A stretch of DNA of 10,616 nucleotides from Rhizobiales bacterium UBA697 (GTDB taxonomy: Bacteria; Pseudomonadota; Alphaproteobacteria; Rhizobiales; Ancalomicrobiaceae). This document shows, piece after piece, positions 1 to 4,112 of this stretch. The notes under the pieces were generated by a model. That model was given only the letters and a program-made list of their open reading frames with translations, was not told the origin of the DNA and did not search any database. The stretch spans positions 1 to 10,616 of the forward strand of contig DBMN01000070.1 in NCBI GenBank assembly GCA_002298965.1, read 5' to 3'. The position numbers and the translations under genes are program-made. How positions within the stretch are numbered: the first letter of the stretch is position 1; each line of letters begins with the position of its first letter.

Positions 1-118
1 GCCCCAGCCGCACGGCGAGATCCATGGCGGCCGTCGTGCGCTCGGCGCGCCGTTCGGCCGCGGTGATCGGCGGCGGACCCGCGCGGCCCGCCGAGGACGT
101 CTCGTCGATCGCGGTCAT
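1..118 (-). CDS. Partial hypothetical protein, N-terminus only
   Basis: Only the first 39 codons are present; the gene runs off the left edge. It starts with ATG two bases after the stop of the CII-like regulator, so it is almost certainly the next gene of the same leftward operon. The visible peptide begins MTAIDETSSAGRAGPPP and continues with an Arg/Ala-rich stretch. Nothing recognisable can be seen in this fragment. The place after a Cro-like and a CII-like gene is where lambdoid phages carry replication genes, but that is position-based inference only. The ATG and spacing are seen directly; no function is assigned. Confidence 0.6.
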   Translation of the reverse strand, partial: MTAIDETSSAGRAGPPPITAAERRAERTTAAMDLAVRLG

Positions 119-120
119 GA

Positions 121-606
121 TCAGCCCCCGGCCACCAGTCTGGGCCCCTTGGCGGCGGCGACGTCGGCGCGCCAGGCGTCGAGGCTGCGCGACACGCTGC
201 TCGCGGCGCGGTCCATCTGCTCGGCTTCGGCCGGGCTGAACTTCCCGTCCGCGGCGGCGGCGGCATAGACCGTCATCATCTCGCCGACGGCGCGCATCAG
301 CTCGGCGTGGCGCGACATGATCGCCGAAGCATCGCCGCCGGGCGCCTCGTCGGCCTCGGTCAGGCGCCGCCCGCCGAGCCCCGCCATCGCAGCGGTGACG
401 CACGGCACGCCGCATTCGGCCTCGAGCGCGAGCGCCGCGGTGATCGGAATGATCACCTCCGGCCCGCTCGCCTGCCAGCGCGACACTTCCGACTTCGACA
501 TGAGGGCGATTTCGCCGGCCCGCTCGACGCCGCCGCAGAGCTTGACGAGATCGCGGGTGGCGCTCTTGACCCGGTGGAACCAGGCATCGGGGATCGGATG
601 GGACAT
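121..606 (-). CDS. CII-like phage regulatory protein (Phage_CP76-type)
   Basis: This 161-aa protein is probably a DNA-binding phage regulator acting on early promoters. Residues about 17-46 read RDLVKLCGGVERAGEIA followed by SKSEVSRWQ, a helix-turn-helix of the type in P2-family CII/CP76 regulators. Residues 54-82 continue with an Ala/Leu-rich segment ending GLGGRRL, also usual for alphaproteobacterial members as I know them. The C-terminal half is helical and Ala-rich, perhaps for oligomerisation. I chose the ATG at 606 over the one at 624 because it opens the recognisable family N-terminus and has GAGGG about 9 bases upstream. Its leader contains two strong inverted repeats (628-672). It lies in one operon with the Cro-like gene upstream and the partial gene downstream. 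The family assignment is from recalled pattern, not a search. Confidence 0.72.
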   Translation of the reverse strand: MSHPIPDAWFHRVKSATRDLVKLCGGVERAGEIALMSKSEVSRWQASGPEVIIPITAALALEAECGVPCVTAAMAGLGGRRLTEADEAPGGDASAIMSRHAELMRAVGEMMTVYAAAAADGKFSPAEAEQMDRAASSVSRSLDAWRADVAAAKGPRLVAGG

Positions 607-627
607 GAGGCAGACCCTCGGCATGGC

Positions 628-644
628 TTTCCCGTGCCGGGAAA
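628..644. repeat. Perfect inverted repeat TTTCCCG-TGC-CGGGAAA (probable operator)
   Basis: The two 7-base arms are exact reverse complements around a 3-base centre. A nearly identical site (656-672) lies 28 bp away centre to centre. The pairing and the place in front of a regulator gene suggest a protein-binding operator, possibly for the CII-like protein itself or another element regulator. It differs from the CCAGA-N4-TCTGG operators. Confidence 0.6.
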
Positions 645-658
645 ACGCCTCGGCGTTT
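643..658. repeat. Palindrome AAACGCC-TC-GGCGTTT between the two operators
   Basis: This has perfect 7-base arms with a 2-base centre. It shares its ends with both flanking inverted repeats, so the three symmetric units tile 628-672 without gaps. In RNA a 2-base loop is unfavourable, so a protein-binding or DNA-level role is more likely than a hairpin. Confidence 0.5.
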
Positions 659-672
659 CCCGTTCCGGGATT
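656..672. repeat. Inverted repeat TTTCCCG-TTC-CGGGATT (second copy)
   Basis: This is the second copy of the 628-644 site. The inner arms TCCCG/CGGGA are perfect and the outermost pairs are broken. Two tandem copies 28 bp apart fit cooperative binding on nearly the same DNA face (28 bp is about 2.7 turns, so the phase is not exact). Confidence 0.55.
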
Positions 673-724
673 GAAATTTCTGTGTGATGGTCTCGGTGTC
701 GGGCGGGTTCGCCGCCCCTATCGA

Positions 725-925
725 TCAGGACGTGTCATGGCACCGCTTCTCCGCCTCGACGGCAACCGCAAAAAACCGCAGCGTGCCGACCAGACGCCTA
801 GCGCTGCGGTCGATTTCGGCCGAAATGAAATCGAAGGGCGACGACCGCTGCGCCAGTCCGCTCCCAACGGAAGCGGACACCCCGGCGGGCGAGAAAACCG
901 TCTTGTTGTGATCGTCGGTCGGCAT
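725..925 (-). CDS. Small hypothetical protein in the early operon
   Basis: This 66-aa protein lies between the Cro-like and CII-like genes. The reading frame also opens at 952 with an ATGA overlap to the Cro-like stop. I prefer the ATG at 925 because GAGGGGG lies about 7 bases upstream. The protein starts MPTDDHNKTVF and has a middle segment PFDFISAEIDRSARRLVGTL that could be an amphipathic helix. There are no membrane segment, Cys pairs or recognisable motif beyond a single Cys near the end. Base composition is a little lower in GC than the surroundings, with a run of A. I do not recognise it. The case for it being real rests on ribosome site, orientation, and filling the gap between two operon members. 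Confidence 0.5.
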   Translation of the reverse strand: MPTDDHNKTVFSPAGVSASVGSGLAQRSSPFDFISAEIDRSARRLVGTLRFFAVAVEAEKRCHDTS

Positions 926-948
926 CGCCAACCCCCTCGGAATGGCAG

Positions 949-1209
949 TCATGCCGCCTTCTCCTCGGTCACGCCGCAGGGCCGCGGCACGTCGGCCGGC
1001 CAGTCCAGCCCGTTGGGCCAGTTGTCGGCAAACCAGCCGAGCGCGCGATCATAGGTGCGGATGCGCCAGTTCAGGCGCCCGTCGCGCACCTTGTCGAAGA
1101 ACTGCCAATCGCCACCGGCGCGCTCCGAGAGCGTCGCCGACGACATGCCCGTCGCCGCCATGTAGGCGTCGGCGAGGGCAACGAGGTGCTTGGTCAGGGT
1201 CGTTTCCAT
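949..1209 (-). CDS. Cro-like helix-turn-helix protein
   Basis: This 86-aa protein is transcribed divergently from the repressor, in the place of Cro. It starts METTLTKHLVALADAYM. The centre, about residues 23-50 (SSATLSERAGGDWQFFDKVRDG), is helix-turn-helix-like, and the end (TYDRALGWFADNWP, then WPADVPRP) matches a small-regulator family common next to S24 repressors in alphaproteobacterial prophages, as I recall it. The frame is open upstream to a TTG at 1230 and an ATG at 1221. I prefer the ATG at 1209 because the promoter (-35 at 1239-1244, -10 at 1217-1222) would start transcription at about 1209-1210, which would make a leaderless message. No ribosome site is seen before it. Its likely role is to repress the repressor gene and promote the early programme; this is inferred. 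Confidence 0.7.
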   Translation of the reverse strand: METTLTKHLVALADAYMAATGMSSATLSERAGGDWQFFDKVRDGRLNWRIRTYDRALGWFADNWPNGLDWPADVPRPCGVTEEKAA

Positions 1210-1216
1210 GAAGCTG

Positions 1217-1244
1217 ACCATACCAGACAATTCTGGATATTCAA
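1217..1244 (-). promoter_or_regulatory. Leftward early promoter (PR-like)
   Basis: Read on the minus strand, TTGAAT (1239-1244) and TATGGT (1217-1222) are spaced by 16 bp, each matching 4 of 6 consensus bases. The spacer contains the palindrome at 1223-1236, so a bound repressor would block RNA polymerase directly. The expected start lies within a base or two of the ATG at 1209. Confidence 0.6.
1223..1236. promoter_or_regulatory. Operator O1: CCAGA-CAAT-TCTGG
   Basis: A perfect palindrome with 5-base arms and a 4-base centre, sitting exactly in the spacer of the leftward promoter. The same arms recur at 1280-1293, 2630-2643 and, imperfectly, 1246-1258 and 2659-2672. It is the probable binding site of the S24 repressor and the Cro-like protein. 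Confidence 0.75.
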
Positions 1245-1245
1245 C

Positions 1246-1258
1246 CCGGAACTTCTGG
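1246..1258. promoter_or_regulatory. Operator-like site O2: CCGGAA-C-TTCTGG
   Basis: A 13-base imperfect palindrome between O1 and O3. One arm carries G for A, and the centre is one base shorter than in the other sites. It may be a weak operator, comparable to the middle or third site in lambdoid control regions. It is weaker evidence than O1 and O3. Confidence 0.45.
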
Positions 1259-1277
1259 AATGCGCGTCACGCCGAAT

Positions 1278-1295
1278 TACCGGATAAATCTGGTA
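1278..1295. promoter_or_regulatory. Operator O3: TACCGGA-TAAA-TCTGGTA over the repressor start
   Basis: The 7-base arms are symmetric except for one G/A. The site ends on the first base of the repressor's ATG at 1295 and covers the best -10 candidate (GATAAA, 1283-1288). Binding here would shut off repressor synthesis, which fits autoregulation or Cro-type control. Confidence 0.7.
1283..1295 (+). promoter_or_regulatory. Tentative -10 and start of the repressor promoter (PRM-like)
   Basis: GATAAA at 1283-1288 is the best -10 (4 of 6) and would place the transcript start at about 1295, the A of the repressor ATG. No acceptable -35 lies 16-18 bp upstream. That fits a weak, activator-dependent promoter as at lambda PRM. 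No Shine-Dalgarno precedes the ATG, so a leaderless mRNA as for lambda cI is plausible but unproved. Confidence 0.35.
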
Positions 1296-1960
1296 TGAAA
1301 ACCTTGCAGGAAATCGTCATCGCCCGTCTGGCCGAGATCAATCGCGGACCGGGCACCGCCGAGCGAATCGGTGGTCTGGGCAAGAACTACGTCTCGGACA
1401 TCGTCCGCGGCGAAAAGCGCGATGTGCGGTCGGGCTACCTGCCGCGCCTCGCCAAGGCGTTGGACTGGAGCCCCGAGGAACTGCGGGCGCAGATCGGCAT
1501 ACAGCCGAACGCGACGGCGGCAATGATGGAAGTCGATGCGACCGCCATCGAGCGGCTGCCGCTCGACGTCCCCGTGCTCGGCGTCGCCGCGGCGTCTGTG
1601 GCCGGTGCCTTCGTCGTCGACGGCGAGATCGACCGCGTTCGCCGCCCGCCAGGTCTGACCCATGCCAAGAACGTCTATGCGCTCTACGTGCGCGGCGATT
1701 CCATGAGCCCCAGGTATCGCCCGGGCGAGCTGATCTTCGTCTCGCCCGATCGCCCGGCCGGCGCCGGCGACGACGTGGTGGTCCAGACGCGGAATCACGC
1801 GGGCGCGCCGCTCGAAAGCTGGTTGAAGGAATACGTTCGCTCGGACGGGTCGACCGTCCACACGCGACAACTCAACCCGCCCGGCGCCGTCGACTTCAAG
1901 GCCGACCAGGTCGTGGCCGTTCACCGCGTCCTGACGATGCGCGAGCTGTTCGGTTCGTGA
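1295..1960 (+). CDS. CI/LexA-like phage repressor with S24 peptidase domain
   Basis: This 221-aa protein is the probable lysogeny repressor. Residues 1-70 form an XRE-type helix-turn-helix (LGKNYVSDIVRG about 28-39, then YLPRLAKALDWSPEELRAQ). Residues about 85-221 are an S24 self-cleaving domain: Ser136 in GDSM is the predicted nucleophile, Lys178 in WLKEY the general base, and Ala103-Gly104 in SVAGAF a likely cleavage bond. All parts for RecA-stimulated autocleavage are present, so DNA-damage induction is expected from the family. The frame is open further upstream to 1190, but the ATG at 1295 begins the family-like N-terminus and lies directly after operator O3. The gene ends one base from the stop of the convergent secreted-protein gene, with no terminator between. 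Confidence 0.92.
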   Translation: MKTLQEIVIARLAEINRGPGTAERIGGLGKNYVSDIVRGEKRDVRSGYLPRLAKALDWSPEELRAQIGIQPNATAAMMEVDATAIERLPLDVPVLGVAAASVAGAFVVDGEIDRVRRPPGLTHAKNVYALYVRGDSMSPRYRPGELIFVSPDRPAGAGDDVVVQTRNHAGAPLESWLKEYVRSDGSTVHTRQLNPPGAVDFKADQVVAVHRVLTMRELFGS

Positions 1961-1961
1961 A

Positions 1962-2309
1962 TCAGCGCCTGAGCTTGACGATCCCCGGCACCGACGAGCC
2001 GCTCGGTCCGTAGAGCAGCATACCGGCGACACACGCCGCGTCGCCACCCTTCCCCGACCATGCCCGAATGTCGGATCGCGCCTGCTCCAGCGCGATCGCG
2101 TTGTGGTCGGGACGCTGAAGATCGGCGCCGTTGCCGACCAGCATGAAGGCGAGTGCCGTCTGGTTGACGATCAGGCGCGAACAGAGCTTCTCGAGCGCCA
2201 TGACCTCGCCGGCATGGCGCAAGGCGTTCTCGGCGGATTCGGCAAAGACCGGGGTCGCGCAGCCCGTCGCCACGGCGACGAGCAGTGCTCGGACGACGAC
2301 GCTCGACAT
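1962..2309 (-). CDS. Small predicted exported protein, unknown function
   Basis: This 115-aa protein has a clear N-terminal signal peptide: MSSVVVRALLVAVATGCATPVFAES, with a probable signal peptidase I site after VFA (about residue 23). The mature part is helical (NALRHAGEVMALEKLCSRL) and contains two Cys (43 and 92) that could form a disulfide in the periplasm. It ends with a Gly/Ser-rich tail. AGAGGTGA lies about 8 bases before the ATG at 2309, supporting this start over in-frame upstream ones. It is the second gene of a two-gene leftward operon (4-base gap) between the two operator regions. The position resembles lambda rexAB and other lysogen-expressed morons. I do not recognise the family. 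Confidence 0.72.
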   Translation of the reverse strand: MSSVVVRALLVAVATGCATPVFAESAENALRHAGEVMALEKLCSRLIVNQTALAFMLVGNGADLQRPDHNAIALEQARSDIRAWSGKGGDAACVAGMLLYGPSGSSVPGIVKLRR

Positions 2310-2313
2310 TGCA

Positions 2314-2574
2314 TCACCTCTTGCCGCGCTTGATCCGGGATGCTTTTCCGGATCCTCCGCCGGAAGATGCCCCGGCTTCGTCGTCGCTGCGGTCGCCCGA
2401 CGAACAAGTCTGTTTCGACGCGCTGATCGATCCGTCGTTGCAGACGAACTTCGCGCCGGAACAATGGGATACGCCGCCCTTCTTGCCGGAACACGGGGTG
2501 TTTCTGGCATCGGCCGGCGAAGCGACCGACAGAAGAGCGGCAACGGCCAAAGCGAGGGGAATTGCTGGTCTCAT
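2314..2574 (-). CDS. Small Cys-rich predicted secreted protein
   Basis: This 86-aa protein starts MRPAIPLALAVAALLSVASPADA, a signal peptide cleaved probably after ADA (residue 23). The mature part holds four Cys within about 33 residues (NTPCSGKKGGVSHCSG, then FVCNDGSISASKQTC), consistent with a small disulfide-stabilised fold. A Ser/Gly/acidic linker and a basic end (KASRIKRGKR) follow. I have an impression of similar CSGKKGG...FVCNDGS proteins in rhizobial-type genomes but know no function. GGAGGT lies 5 bases before the ATG at 2574. The same six bases pair with an upstream ACCTCC-complement to form a possible ribosome-site hairpin. The gene overlaps no other and leads the two-gene operon with the exported protein downstream. 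Confidence 0.72.
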   Translation of the reverse strand: MRPAIPLALAVAALLSVASPADARNTPCSGKKGGVSHCSGAKFVCNDGSISASKQTCSSGDRSDDEAGASSGGGSGKASRIKRGKR

Positions 2575-2578
2575 GACG

Positions 2579-2598
2579 ACCTCCATGCATCCGGAGGT
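2579..2598 (-). promoter_or_regulatory. Possible ribosome-site-masking hairpin
   Basis: On the plus strand ACCTCC (2579-2584) and GGAGGT (2593-2598) are exact reverse complements, with an 8-base loop. In the leftward mRNA one arm is the Shine-Dalgarno of the Cys-rich secreted protein. A 6-bp stem could mask the ribosome site. The stem is short, so the effect may be small. Confidence 0.4.
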
Positions 2599-2629
2599 GG
2601 AGACTATCAAAGCGAACAAGCGTCGCATT

Positions 2630-2643
2630 CCAGATGTTTCTGG
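2630..2643. promoter_or_regulatory. Operator O4: CCAGA-TGTT-TCTGG
   Basis: A perfect match to the O1 pattern (5-base arms, 4-base centre), placed just upstream of the -35 of the rightward promoter. It is followed by another palindrome, CTGGATATCCAG (2640-2651), which bridges to the promoter. It is a probable repressor site of the PL-like control region. Confidence 0.72.
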
Positions 2644-2651
2644 ATATCCAG

Positions 2652-2680
2652 TTGACTTCCAGAAATGACTGGCATACGTT
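2652..2680 (+). promoter_or_regulatory. Rightward early promoter (PL-like)
   Basis: TTGACT (2652-2657, 5 of 6) and TACGTT (2675-2680, 3 of 6) are spaced by 17 bp. The expected start is near 2687, leaving a leader of about 33 bases before the first gene at 2720. The spacer is filled by operator O5. This promoter probably drives the long rightward operon. Confidence 0.6.
2659..2672. promoter_or_regulatory. Operator O5: CCAGA-AATG-ACTGG
   Basis: Same pattern as O1 and O4 with one arm base changed (ACTGG for TCTGG). It occupies the -35/-10 spacer of the rightward promoter, the same geometry as O1 in the leftward promoter, 29 bp from O4 centre to centre. Confidence 0.6.
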
Positions 2681-2719
2681 CTCTCTCCATCGGCGCACCC
2701 CGCGCCGTCGGAGATGCGA

Positions 2720-3127
2720 ATGTCTGCACCGCGCCCCGCCCCGTCCGACGAGACCCCGCCCGCGATCATCGACCGCCGCTCGATCACCGAGCCCACGGCG
2801 ATCGTCGAGAGCATGGCGCGCGACATCCTCGCCGCCCGCCGGAGTGGCCAGCACGGGGTGCTGGTCGACCTCACCGAATTCGGATGGACCCGCGCCCAGG
2901 CGCAGCGCTTCGGCTCGCAGGCCCACGCCGCCGCGCTCGATCCGCGCGTCGCGACGCAGGACGCGGTCGAGCGTCTGGCGGCCCGCGAGGTGGACATCGC
3001 CGTCTCGCCGCGCACCGCCGCCCGCATCACGGCGGCGGGCGAGGCGGCCATCGCCGAGGCGCTCGCCGTCCCCGTGACCGGCGACATGGCCCAGATGCTC
3101 GACGACATCGGAGGCGACGCGGCATGA
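2720..3127 (+). CDS. Hypothetical protein, first gene of the rightward operon
   Basis: This 135-aa protein begins MSAPRPAPSDETPPA with a Pro-rich flexible head. The body is predicted largely helical with many Ala (SITEPTAIVESMARDILAARR; then TEFGWTRAQAQRFGSQAHAAA), and a second half TAARITAAGEAAIAEALAVP. The segment FGWTRAQAQRFGSQA could be a helix-turn-helix-like pair, but I would not call a family. I chose the ATG at 2720 rather than 2714 because GGAG ends 6 bases before it. The gene follows directly on the PL-like promoter, so it would be the first protein made on induction. Its stop overlaps the next ATG (ATGA). There are no Cys or membrane segments. Confidence 0.72.
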   Translation: MSAPRPAPSDETPPAIIDRRSITEPTAIVESMARDILAARRSGQHGVLVDLTEFGWTRAQAQRFGSQAHAAALDPRVATQDAVERLAAREVDIAVSPRTAARITAAGEAAIAEALAVPVTGDMAQMLDDIGGDAA

Positions 3128-3288
3128 CCCGGCCCTCGATCCTGCTCCACCGTTTCGAAGACGCCCTCGAGGACGTCGCCCGCAAGCGCCGCTGGTGGCC
3201 CGCCGAGCTGATCCTGTTCGCCGGCATCTGCGCCGAGGTCTGGATCGGCATCGCCCGCACCGCCGCCCTCTATCACGGGGGACCGTGA
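3124..3288 (+). CDS. Mini membrane protein (54 aa)
   Basis: This 54-aa protein starts MTRPSILLHRFEDALEDVARKRRWWPA and then has one hydrophobic helix (about residues 27-49, ELILFAGICAEVWIGIA). The basic KRRWW just before the helix predicts an N-terminus in the cytoplasm. The start is set by the ATGA overlap with the preceding stop. It is the first of three consecutive genes each predicted to have a single membrane helix. I do not recognise the family; a role at the inner membrane is inferred only from hydrophobicity. Confidence 0.65.
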   Translation: MTRPSILLHRFEDALEDVARKRRWWPAELILFAGICAEVWIGIARTAALYHGGP

Positions 3289-3290
3289 CC

Positions 3291-3413
3291 ATGTCGAAGC
3301 AGACCTTCGGAGATCGGCTGTTCGATTACGCGATCAGCGCCACCGGCATCGCGTTCATCGTGGCCGTGATGTCCTCCCTCATGCGGTTCACCGTCTGGCT
3401 GTGGGGATACTGA
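3291..3413 (+). CDS. Mini membrane protein (40 aa)
   Basis: This 40-aa protein begins MSKQTFGDRLFDYA and is otherwise one hydrophobic helix (about 13-37) ending in WLWGY. It starts two bases after the previous stop, in the junction TGACCATG, which recurs at the next junction and again before ssb. That supports translation coupled to the upstream gene. Function unknown; candidates from family knowledge include small phage membrane effectors, but nothing in the sequence singles one out. Confidence 0.6.
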   Translation: MSKQTFGDRLFDYAISATGIAFIVAVMSSLMRFTVWLWGY

Positions 3414-3415
3414 CC

Positions 3416-3637
3416 ATGCTCCACGAAGCCTGCGACATCGTCGAGGATGCCGGCGGCTGGACCTGCCGGACTTGCCGCGCGCACTGGCGGACCTCGCTCC
3501 AGCCCGATACCTGCGCCGAGGCCCGCGTTCCGGCCGACGCGCCGACGGACATTTCGGCCGTGATCGTCCTGGCGGCCTTCAGCATCGGCGCCGTGATCTG
3601 CCTTGCCGTCGGTCTGGCGCGAGGGATTGCACCATGA
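3416..3637 (+). CDS. Small Cys-containing membrane protein (73 aa)
   Basis: This 73-aa protein has four Cys in its N-terminal half (6, 17, 20 and 33), with CRTC at 17-20 like half a zinc ribbon, and a single membrane helix at about 46-66 (ISAVIVLAAFSIGAVICLAVG). A soluble metal-binding head on a C-terminal anchor is the simplest reading. The ATG at 3416 lies in another TGACCATG junction; the in-frame upstream ATG at 3401 lies inside the previous gene and is less likely. Its stop overlaps the next ATG. Family not recognised. Confidence 0.62.
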   Translation: MLHEACDIVEDAGGWTCRTCRAHWRTSLQPDTCAEARVPADAPTDISAVIVLAAFSIGAVICLAVGLARGIAP

Positions 3638-3930
3638 CCCGCCGCGCCCGCCCTTCCGAGACCCGCATCGGCATCCTGCGCGCCATGCTGTCGCGCCGCG
3701 CGCCGCTGATCCTCGGGAATCGCACGTGGTTCGTGCGCGGCTGGTCGACGTTCGTTTCGCCCGCCGACGTCGAGGCCCTGCGCAACGGCGGATGGATCGA
3801 GCCCCCGGCCGATGCGCCGGCGCGCGGCAGTCACCGCCTCTTCGTCCTCACCGAGGCCGGACGCGATTTCGCCGCCCGCGAGGCCGCCCGCGCGCTCCCG
3901 CCGTCCCGTGCCGAGGAGATCGCCGCATGA
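3634..3930 (+). CDS. Small winged-helix-like protein
   Basis: This 98-aa protein is basic at the start (MTRRARPSETRIGILRAML). The middle, about residues 46-78, reads DVEALRNGGWIEPP, then SHRLFVLTEAGRDFAARE, the turn-helix followed by beta-wing and 'LTxAGR' pattern seen in small winged-helix DNA-binding proteins. The start is fixed by a 4-base overlap with the membrane protein upstream, and the end overlaps the next gene. A similar arrangement (WQAMEARGLA, then LWRLTRAAAEAAL) occurs in the protein encoded at 4877-5179, so the two may be distant relatives. DNA binding is inferred from the pattern; no search was possible. Confidence 0.65.
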   Translation: MTRRARPSETRIGILRAMLSRRAPLILGNRTWFVRGWSTFVSPADVEALRNGGWIEPPADAPARGSHRLFVLTEAGRDFAAREAARALPPSRAEEIAA

Positions 3931-4112
3931 GCAGTGCGCCCACCGACGTCGCCGATCGCGCTGCCGCGGGAATCGCCGGCCTCGAGCGGCTGGCCGAAGA
4001 GGTCCGGCAGGATGCACAGGCTCTGCTCGATCTCGCCGCGCGCATCGAGTCCATGGCCGACCGCCTGCGTCACCCTGCACCCCGCCCCGACACCCGAGGA
4101 GAGAGCGCATGA
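3927..4112 (+). CDS. Small coiled-coil protein (61 aa)
   Basis: This 61-aa protein is almost entirely one predicted helix: residues about 8-48 have Leu/Ala/Ile at heptad spacing (IAGLERLAEEVRQDAQALLD, then LAARIESMADRL), followed by a Pro/Arg tail. It overlaps its neighbours at both ends by the ATGA motif, so it is translated together with the winged-helix-like protein before it and the HD protein after it. It could be a dimerising partner for either; that is speculation. No known family recognised. Confidence 0.6.
   Translation: MSSAPTDVADRAAAGIAGLERLAEEVRQDAQALLDLAARIESMADRLRHPAPRPDTRGESA

Larger units (their letters stand above)
607..724 (-). promoter_or_regulatory. Leader of the CII-like gene with clustered palindromes
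   Basis: This 118-base non-coding stretch separates the 66-aa gene from the CII-like gene. It contains two inverted repeats and a third palindrome between them (listed separately). I see no good -35/-10 pair in either direction, so whether it holds its own promoter is open. Confidence 0.5.

Noticed and set aside
317..1054. Long plus-strand open frame (245 codons) across the CII-like and 66-aa genes
   Set aside because: It runs through the tiled palindromes, has no ribosome site or family resemblance, and opposes three minus-strand genes with good starts and motifs. Long antisense frames are expected at this GC content.
1190..1294. N-terminal extension of the repressor to 1190
   Set aside because: The extension would encode through the operators and add 35 residues foreign to the HTH family; the ATG at 1295 gives the expected N-terminus.
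2640..2651. CTGGATATCCAG palindrome as a sixth operator
   Set aside because: It has no N4 centre like the others, and its halves are formed by the end of O4 and the base of the promoter. It may be incidental, or a site for another protein.
2171..3292. 373-codon minus-strand open frame
   Set aside because: It covers the PL-like promoter and operators and overlaps genes on both strands that have signal peptides or ribosome sites.
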